This document shows positions 32,930-38,337 of a stretch of DNA of 38,337 nucleotides, piece after piece (within the stretch, counting starts at the first letter, position 1; each line of letters begins with the position of its first letter). Below the pieces are notes generated by a model that worked only from the letters and a program-made list of their open reading frames with translations, was not told the DNA's origin and searched no databases. Origin of the DNA: Gemmataceae bacterium. Its GTDB lineage: Bacteria > Planctomycetota > Planctomycetia > Gemmatales > Gemmataceae. A program made the translations under genes and the position numbers. The DNA lies in assembly GCA_025055795.1 (NCBI GenBank), contig JANWVV010000044.1:1-38337 (forward strand), in the 5' to 3' direction.

Positions 32930-34927
32930 ATGAGCCCGGACAATACCCGTTCGATCCCAGTTTCGCCAGGTGTCACCGCCCCGCCCGCTGATGGTGCAAC
33001 GCCGCTCAATGTCACTCCGGCACCGGCCGAGCTGACCGTGACCGCCCAGCGGCCCTCCTTTGCCGAGGAAGCCTTGCGGTTGGGCGGCAAAAGTGCTGAG
33101 GAAGTCCGCCGGCTGGGCGCTGTCGATGCCGCCGACGAGCAGGTCGAAACGCTGTTCGCGGCCCGTTATCAGACGGCGGCCAGCCCCATCCACCGCGCCG
33201 TCTGGGAGGCCCAGGTGCGAGCCGAACAATGGGACCTGCGGCCCGGACCCGTTGATGCCAACGGCGAACAAGCCATGCGGGACGCTCTGGAAGTGGTCCG
33301 CCGCCATCGCCAGGCTGGCACCCTCTATGATGCCCAGGGCAAAATCGCCGACGCCGTCCTTGGCGAACTGGGCGAAACCGGCTACTGGGGCTTGCTTGTC
33401 GACAAAAAATACGGCGGCGTGGGGCTGCCCTTTGCCCATTTCGCCCCCTTCCTGACCCGTATGGCCACGGTCGACCCCACCGTCGCGGGTCTGGCCTCGG
33501 TCCATGGCTGCATTGGAGCCGTCGACCCGATCCAAACCTTCGGCACCGAGGAACAAAAACAACGCTGGCTGCCCGAACTGGCTTCCGGACGACGTCTATC
33601 GGCCTTCGCCCTCACCGAGCCCAACGCCGGCTCCGATCTGACCGCTTTACGCACCCGAGCGGTCCGCGACGGCGACGACTACGTCGTCAGCGGTGAAAAA
33701 CTCTTCATCACCAACGTGTTGCCCGGCCGGACCATCGGACTGGTCTGCCTGATCGACAACCAGCCGGCCGTCCTGATCGTCGATCTGCCGACCCAGGAAA
33801 CCCCCCAGTTCCGTCTGAAACGCTATGGCCTGTATGCCCTCAAACATGCGCACAACTACGGCATCATCTTTGATGGTCTGCGCGTGCCCGTTTCGCATCG
33901 GCTGCAGGCCCCGGGGGGCGATGGTCTGATGATTGCCTACCATGGCCTTAATCGCGGCCGGGTTTCTCTGTGTGCCACAGCCGCCGGCACCCTCCGCCTC
34001 ATGCTGGCCGACATCCTGCCCTGGGCCCGTTTCCGCGTCACTTATGGACAACCGATCGTCAGCCGGGAACTGGTCCGCCGACGCATCGGTCATTTGGCCG
34101 GTCTGATCGTCGCCTGCGACGCCCTGGCTGCCTGGGGAGCAGCACTGCTGGACGCCGGCTACCGCGGCGAAATGGAATGCATCGTCGCCAAAATCTTCGG
34201 CAGCGAGGCCCAGAAAGAAGCCGCCATCGAGCTCCACATGAAAACCCACGGCGGCCGGGCCTTCCTCCATGGCCACCTCTTCGGCGACAACGTCCACGAC
34301 TTCCTGGCACCCTGCATCTACGAAGGCGAAGGCGAAATGCTCGGACTGGCCTTCTTCAAAGCCCTTGTCAAACAGCACGGCCGCCGCTTTTTCGAGCCCA
34401 TCGGCCGCGTCCTGGCTGCCACCGGCATCCGCCGACCCAATTTCCTCAATCCGGTGCACCTGTGGAAACTCAAGCAGCCGCTTTGGGCCTACACCCGCTG
34501 GCTGCTGGCCCACTCCTTCCGCCGAACTGTCTGCGACCTGCCCCCATTGCCACGCGAACTAGACGGCCACGCCCGCTTCGCCATTGCCCATCTGACACGC
34601 ATGGCCGGCGAACTGTCGGCCACCATGCGCAAACATCAATTGAAACTAGCTGATCGTCAATGCCGAATGGCTGAATTGTCGACTCGCACGCAGATGCTTA
34701 CAGTCATTCTTTGTACCGCCATCTATGCCGGACGGCGGGAAGATCCTTTGATCCGGGCCGCCGCTGACAATCTCTGCCGCACGCTCACCCGGCAGTTTCT
34801 CGGCCGCCGACCCTCCGACCGCGACTTCCGCGACCTGACCGAACTCGGGGCCGCCATTGCCGATCATCCGGACACCTTGGCTGCCGGTATCACCGCCCCT
34901 CCGATCCTCATGCCTTATCCACCATGA
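32930..34927 (+). CDS. Acyl-CoA dehydrogenase (long form)
   Basis: The enzyme introduces the first double bond of beta-oxidation using FAD and passes electrons to ETF. At 665 residues it is longer than the usual ~380-residue form. An N-terminal extension of roughly 110 residues precedes the helical domain (LGETGYWGLLVDKKYGGVGL). The flavin and substrate landmarks then follow: FALTEPNAGSDLTALRT, VVSGEKLFITN, HGLNRGRVSLCATAAG, ELHMKTHGGRAFLHGHLFGD and CIYEGEGEMLGLAFFKALV, which holds the Glu expected to be the catalytic base. A C-terminal helical extension runs from about residue 490. The ATG at 32930 has GAGGAG ten bases upstream and lies 14 bases after the fad gene stop; the two are one operon and supply successive steps. 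Confidence 0.93.
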   Translation: MSPDNTRSIPVSPGVTAPPADGATPLNVTPAPAELTVTAQRPSFAEEALRLGGKSAEEVRRLGAVDAADEQVETLFAARYQTAASPIHRAVWEAQVRAEQWDLRPGPVDANGEQAMRDALEVVRRHRQAGTLYDAQGKIADAVLGELGETGYWGLLVDKKYGGVGLPFAHFAPFLTRMATVDPTVAGLASVHGCIGAVDPIQTFGTEEQKQRWLPELASGRRLSAFALTEPNAGSDLTALRTRAVRDGDDYVVSGEKLFITNVLPGRTIGLVCLIDNQPAVLIVDLPTQETPQFRLKRYGLYALKHAHNYGIIFDGLRVPVSHRLQAPGGDGLMIAYHGLNRGRVSLCATAAGTLRLMLADILPWARFRVTYGQPIVSRELVRRRIGHLAGLIVACDALAAWGAALLDAGYRGEMECIVAKIFGSEAQKEAAIELHMKTHGGRAFLHGHLFGDNVHDFLAPCIYEGEGEMLGLAFFKALVKQHGRRFFEPIGRVLAATGIRRPNFLNPVHLWKLKQPLWAYTRWLLAHSFRRTVCDLPPLPRELDGHARFAIAHLTRMAGELSATMRKHQLKLADRQCRMAELSTRTQMLTVILCTAIYAGRREDPLIRAAADNLCRTLTRQFLGRRPSDRDFRDLTELGAAIADHPDTLAAGITAPPILMPYPP

Positions 34928-34984
34928 CCCGCAACGACGTTCGGCGGACCCCTTGCCTGGTGTACGCACTACACCCACCAATAC

Positions 34985-35009
34985 CCGCTGCTCCGTCCCG
35001 GAACAGCGG
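34985..35009. terminator. Probable bidirectional terminator hairpin
   Basis: CCGCTG (34985-34990) and CAGCGG (35004-35009) form an outer stem, then a C/A mismatch, then TCCG/CGGA around a TCC loop. It lies between the convergent acyl-CoA dehydrogenase and HU genes. There is no T-run on either strand. Confidence 0.45.
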
Positions 35010-35045
35010 TCGCACCGCCAAGCTCGCGATCGCGACTGATCTGAC

Positions 35046-35393
35046 TCACATCAACTTCTCTTTGAGCGCCTTGAGTGCCCGGGCCGTCACCCGCACCGAC
35101 GCCGGTTTGTCCTTGGTAATCATCTTTTCGCCGGTGAACCGGTTGATCGTTTCCTTGCCCCCTTTCTGGGCTGGCACATATCGGGCTCGCACCTTCAGCA
35201 GACCAGGCAGCGTCAATGATTTGACCGGATCATTCTTGCTGACCCGCAACTGCTTCTTCATGATCTCGGCTATCGTATCGAATACCTTGGCTATCTCGGT
35301 CTTCTTCAGACCCGTTCGTTCCGCTATTTCCGCAAAGAACTGACTCTTGGTCAAAGACTTGCTTGCACTTTTTGCTCCATTTGCCTTGGCCAT
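35046..35393 (-). CDS. HU-family DNA-binding protein
   Basis: The 115-residue protein is a nucleoid-associated HU/IHF relative. After a short basic tail (MAKANGAKSASK) come the dimerising helices (SLTKSQFFAEIAERTGLKKT; EIAKVFDTIAEIMKKQL), the beta-sheet and the DNA-minor-groove arm. The arm's usual R-x-G-R-N-P-x-T reads PAQKGGKETINRFTGEKMIT, a lengthened and altered version, and the C-terminal helix is PASVRVTARALKALKEKLM. The tail and arm make it longer than the usual 90 residues. It probably bends and compacts DNA; the variant arm may change its specificity. The start at 35393 has GGAGAG seven bases upstream. It is divergent from transketolase across a 298-base region. Confidence 0.92.
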   Translation of the reverse strand: MAKANGAKSASKSLTKSQFFAEIAERTGLKKTEIAKVFDTIAEIMKKQLRVSKNDPVKSLTLPGLLKVRARYVPAQKGGKETINRFTGEKMITKDKPASVRVTARALKALKEKLM

Positions 35394-35496
35394 GACATGA
35401 CTCTCCGCAATCTGAACGTTTGATGCCCCGGTATTTCCCGGCGTTTTCCGCTACCGTCGCCGCGACGGCTAAACGCTCTTCCTCAAATTATGACGC

Positions 35497-35525
35497 ATTT
35501 TTCTTTCTTTTCGATACCTGGTCAA
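35497..35525 (-). promoter_or_regulatory. Candidate promoter of the HU gene
   Basis: On the minus strand TTGACC (35525-35520) is followed, after 17 bases, by AAAAAT (35502-35497), and just downstream by CATAAT. It lies in an AT-rich, purine-heavy patch about 105 bases before the HU start, whose leader holds a CCGTCGC/GCGACGG hairpin (35454-35468). Confidence 0.4.
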
Positions 35526-35627
35526 GCTCTTTTTTAGCAGATTTCCGCGTTTTTCCCCATCTTTTCCCGTAAATCCTGCCGCTTTTTCCGGGCGATCCTG
35601 TCAGGGGCACCCTCGCCGCTCCCGCCC

Positions 35628-35655
35628 TTGGCTCCCTATCATCATCGGCGATAAC
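35628..35655 (+). promoter_or_regulatory. Candidate promoter of transketolase
   Basis: TTGGCT (35628-35633) and GATAAC (35650-35655) are 16 bases apart, 36 bases before the transketolase ATG. The match to consensus is moderate. Confidence 0.3.
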
Positions 35656-35691
35656 CCTTGCGTTCCGGCAACTTTTAAACAGGTGAATACT

Positions 35692-37749
35692 ATGGCGGAA
35701 TTTACCCCGCTGGATCAACTGGTGATTACTACCATTCGCACCCTGGCCATGGACGCCGTGCAAAAGGCCAACTCTGGCCACCCCGGCGCCCCCATGGGCT
35801 TGGCTCCCGCTGCTTATGTCCTGTGGCACCGCTTCCTCACCTACGACCCAGACGATCCCCTCTGGCCCAATCGCGATCGCTTCGTCCTATCCAATGGCCA
35901 TGCCTCCATGCTCCTCTACGCCCTTATCCATCTGGCTGGCATCCGCCACGTCGACGAACGGGGACAGGTTACCGAAACCCCTAGCTTGCCCCTCGAACAA
36001 ATCCAGGCCTTCCGCCAGCTCGGCAGCCGTACCCCCGGACATCCGGAATATCGCCTGACCGCCGGTGTCGAAACAACCACCGGACCACTTGGTCAAGGTA
36101 TCGCTAATGCCGTTGGTATGGCGATAGCTCAGCGTTGGAAAGCTGCCACGTATGCGAAACCAGGCTTCGAATCACTGTTTGATCATCATGTCTACTGCTT
36201 CTGCGGCGACGGCTGCCTGATGGAAGGCATCGCGGCTGAAGCCGCCTCCCTGGCGGGGCATCTGCGTCTGGGTAACCTCACCCTGCTGTACGACGATAAC
36301 CACATCACCATCGATGGTCCTACTGAACTTGCATTCACCGAAGACGTCGCCGCACGCTTTCAGGCCTACGGCTGGCACGTCATTCGCCTGCCGGACGGGA
36401 ACGACCTGCCGGCCATCGCTGACGCCTTCGCCCAGGCCCGACGTCTCACCGACCGACCCACCCTCATCTGCCTACGCACCCACATCGGCTACGGGGCCCC
36501 ACACAAACAGGACACCCATGCCGCTCATGGCGAACCCTTGGGAGTCGAAGAAGTACGCCTGACCAAACGTTTCTACGGCTGGCCCGAAGACGCCCAATTC
36601 CTCGTCCCGCCCGAAGCCGTGCATCACTTCCGGCACACCTTCGCCCAGCGGGGGGCCCAAGCCCACGCCCGCTGGCTGGAACTATGGCACCGCTACCGCC
36701 AGCAATTTCCCCAACTGGCCGAACAACTCGAACTGCTGGAACATTACCGCCTGCCCCCCGGCTGGGACCGCGATCTGCCCGTCTTTCCTGCCGACCCCAA
36801 AGGACTGGCCACCCGCGACAGCTCCGGGCAGGTCCTCAACACCCTGGCCCAACGTATCCCCTGGCTGCTCGGCGGCTCGGCTGACCTCAACCCCTCCACC
36901 AAAACCTTCCTTAAATTCCCCACTGCCGGCGTCCAGGCCCACGACCAGCCCGCCGGACGCAACATCCACTTCGGTGTGCGCGAACATGCCATGGCCGCTA
37001 TCCTCAACGGCCTGGCCCTATCCCGCCTCCGTCCCTACGGCTCCTCCTTCCTCGTCTTCACCGACTACTGCCGACCTGCCATCCGCCTGTCGGCCCTCAT
37101 GCACCTGCCCGTCCTCTACATCTTCACCCACGATTCCATTGCCGTCGGCGAAGATGGACCCACCCATCAACCGGTTGAACATCTTGCCGCCCTGCGCGCC
37201 ATCCCCAATCTGCTGGTCATCCGACCATGCGATGCCAACGAAGTCGTGGAAGCCTACCGTGTCGCCCTCCAGCAGACCGACCGCCCCGTGCTATTGGCCC
37301 TTACCCGCCAGGCCGTCCCCACCATCGACCGCAACCGCTACGCTTCCGCCGCTGGACTGGCCCGCGGAGCCTACCCACTTAACCAGGTGCCCCATCCCGA
37401 CATCCTCCTGCTGGCCAGCGGCAGCGAAGTCCATCTCTGCCTCCAGGCCGCCGAACGCCTCGCCCTGCAACACAACGTCCAGGCACGGGTCGTTAGCTTC
37501 CCTTGCTGGCAACTCTTCGACGAACAACCCCGCGACTACCGCGACGCCGTCCTTCCTCCCCACCTTACCGCCCGCGTCTGCGTGGAAATGGCCGTTCCCC
37601 TCGGCTGGGAACGCTACGCCGGACCGGCTGGGACCATCCTCGCCATGCACTCCTTCGGCGCTTCCGCACCTGCCAAAGACGTCATGCAACACTTCGGCTT
37701 CACCGTCGACGCCATCGTCACCGCCGCTCTCGATCAACTTGGCCGCTGA
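35692..37749 (+). CDS. tkt: Transketolase
   Basis: Transketolase moves two-carbon ketol units between sugar phosphates in the pentose phosphate pathway, with thiamine diphosphate and a divalent metal. The 685-residue length is normal. The pyrophosphate-binding half has SGHPGAPMGLAPAAYVLWH, DRFVLSNGHASMLLYAL, TGPLGQGIANAVGMAIA and GDGCLMEGIAAEAASLAGHL with the metal-binding LYDDNHITIDG. The pyrimidine half has GVREHAMAAILNGLAL with the catalytic Glu, FLVFTDYCRPAIRLSALM and HDSIAVGEDGPTHQPVEHLA. The ATG at 35692 is preceded by AGGTG six bases upstream; a GTG at 35683 is less likely. Codon usage is very GC-biased at third positions here. It stands alone, with no other pentose phosphate genes in view. 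Confidence 0.97.
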   Translation: MAEFTPLDQLVITTIRTLAMDAVQKANSGHPGAPMGLAPAAYVLWHRFLTYDPDDPLWPNRDRFVLSNGHASMLLYALIHLAGIRHVDERGQVTETPSLPLEQIQAFRQLGSRTPGHPEYRLTAGVETTTGPLGQGIANAVGMAIAQRWKAATYAKPGFESLFDHHVYCFCGDGCLMEGIAAEAASLAGHLRLGNLTLLYDDNHITIDGPTELAFTEDVAARFQAYGWHVIRLPDGNDLPAIADAFAQARRLTDRPTLICLRTHIGYGAPHKQDTHAAHGEPLGVEEVRLTKRFYGWPEDAQFLVPPEAVHHFRHTFAQRGAQAHARWLELWHRYRQQFPQLAEQLELLEHYRLPPGWDRDLPVFPADPKGLATRDSSGQVLNTLAQRIPWLLGGSADLNPSTKTFLKFPTAGVQAHDQPAGRNIHFGVREHAMAAILNGLALSRLRPYGSSFLVFTDYCRPAIRLSALMHLPVLYIFTHDSIAVGEDGPTHQPVEHLAALRAIPNLLVIRPCDANEVVEAYRVALQQTDRPVLLALTRQAVPTIDRNRYASAAGLARGAYPLNQVPHPDILLLASGSEVHLCLQAAERLALQHNVQARVVSFPCWQLFDEQPRDYRDAVLPPHLTARVCVEMAVPLGWERYAGPAGTILAMHSFGASAPAKDVMQHFGFTVDAIVTAALDQLGR

Positions 37750-38202
37750 ATCTCCGCCGCTTCATCTCCTTTCATCCGACCCGCCTTTCTCTACCCGCCT
37801 TCTCATCCGCTAAGCCCGGCCCCTTGACCTTGCCAGCCGTTTTAACGTCCTCAACAGACCCTGTCATCCTACCATCTGTTTCATTTTTCCAAGGTTGCCC
37901 CATGATTTCTCGTCTGCCCCCCTGCGCCGGTCTTCCTTACCGCGTTGCCGTCCATTGATTGTTGAAGTCATCCTGACTCAGCAGCAAGTTTTGTTGAACA
38001 CTTCAGAAAGGTATCGGCAGATCTGTTGAAAACTGAAGTCCTGCTTTGCGTCTCTATCCTGGCGCTGGTTCGTTACTTCGTTTCCTTCCCAGCACCGGTT
38101 CAACACTATTCTCTTTCCGGCTCTGGCGGACCAGGGCCCGCAATGGTCTCCTTTACAACAGCCGTCTTTGCCTCTGGGTTGATCCGAAAAACGGCATTTG
38201 CT
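37750..38202. other. 453-bp gap after transketolase
   Basis: No gene is supported. The pyrimidine-rich first part looks like 3' untranslated sequence. ACTTCAG (38000-38006) and CTGAAGT (38033-38039) are perfect inverted repeats 26 bases apart, and GTTGAA occurs three times between 37961 and 38030, so a regulatory or terminator structure is possible. Confidence 0.4.
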
Positions 38203-38337
38203 TCAGCTCATAGCGATGTCCACCACGCCCAGCTTCACGGGGCCCGTGCTCTCATCCTGTCGCCGCCGTCGCCGTCGCTTCCGACGCCGCCGAGCGGCCC
38301 GGCACCCACCACCCTCCCCTCCGGCACCTCCACCACC
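38203..38337 (-). CDS. C-terminus of a protein with an Arg-rich tail (5' truncated)
   Basis: Read on the minus strand from the window edge, one frame is open for 44 codons and stops with TGA at 38205-38203. It reads a Gly-rich run, then RRRRKRRRRRR, then QDESTGPVKLGVVDIAMS. Such Gly-rich and Arg-rich tails are common on RNA-binding proteins such as RNase E/G or DEAD-box helicases, but I cannot name this one. A second minus-strand frame is open for 33 codons to a stop near 38237, so the frame choice is not certain. The favoured one has ordinary codon choice near its end. Confidence 0.4.
   Translation of the reverse strand, partial: GGGGAGGEGGGCRAARRRRKRRRRRRQDESTGPVKLGVVDIAMS

Noticed and set aside
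33647..34513. A 288-codon minus-strand frame over the acyl-CoA dehydrogenase gene
   Set aside because: It is antisense to conserved dehydrogenase motifs and shows no family of its own.
1..38337. CRISPR arrays, insertion sequences, prophage genes, tRNA or rRNA
   Set aside because: I saw no regularly spaced repeats, no transposase or integrase motifs, and no tRNA, tmRNA, RNase P or SRP consensus segments on either strand.

Overview
This GC-rich window most likely comes from a planctomycete, probably of the Gemmata group. The indicators are a DUF1559 prepilin-like protein with the H-X9-DG tail, an ECF sigma factor next to a Ser/Thr kinase fused to a WD40 propeller, a DUF4912 protein, FG-GAP and TPR membrane proteins, a DoxX-like protein with a large soluble insert, and often weak Shine-Dalgarno sequences. 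This is inferred from gene content; there is no rRNA in the window. I see no CRISPR array, insertion sequence, prophage, tRNA or rRNA gene.

Layout, left to right. The window opens inside a gene whose last 67 codons form a NusG-type KOW domain, followed by trpE. A minus-strand pair follows: a seven-repeat FG-GAP protein, then a TPR protein. Next on the plus strand come an unrecognised 248-aa protein and a class I aminotransferase. A minus-strand ECF sigma factor and kinase-WD40 gene are tightly coupled. A plus-strand housekeeping run holds polA, coaE, rho and ribH. It is followed by a sigma-like protein with a signal-peptide-like N-terminus, an 846-bp gap, a DUF4912 protein, an ApbE flavin transferase, a DoxX-like membrane protein and an SbcC/Rad50-type ATPase. 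After another gap come the DUF1559 protein, a HAD phosphatase and thiL. Then comes a beta-oxidation pair (a FadB/FadJ-type bifunctional protein and a large acyl-CoA dehydrogenase). A minus-strand HU gene diverges from a transketolase gene. The window ends in the Arg-rich C-terminus of a probable minus-strand gene.

How the genes fit together. Most of the window is ordinary chromosomal core metabolism and information processing: tryptophan, CoA, riboflavin and thiamine synthesis, the pentose phosphate pathway, beta-oxidation, DNA repair and transcription termination. The parts with regulatory logic are the sigma/kinase pair, whose kinase carries an anti-sigma-like HX3CX2C motif and may be the sigma partner, and the signal-peptide-like sigma protein with three roughly helically spaced repeats upstream. 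Several strong hairpins sit in leaders (before the aminotransferase, rho, apbE and the beta-oxidation operon). An 8-base half-site, TCAAGGGG with CCCTTGAG, forms palindromes upstream of both apbE and the beta-oxidation operon.

I found no complete, clearly novel multi-gene defence or mobile system. The best leads are the sigma-anti-sigma-kinase fusion, the exported-looking sigma protein, the shared TCAAGGGG palindromes, and the partial NusG-paralogue-like gene at the left edge. All functional calls come from reading motifs; no database search was run.
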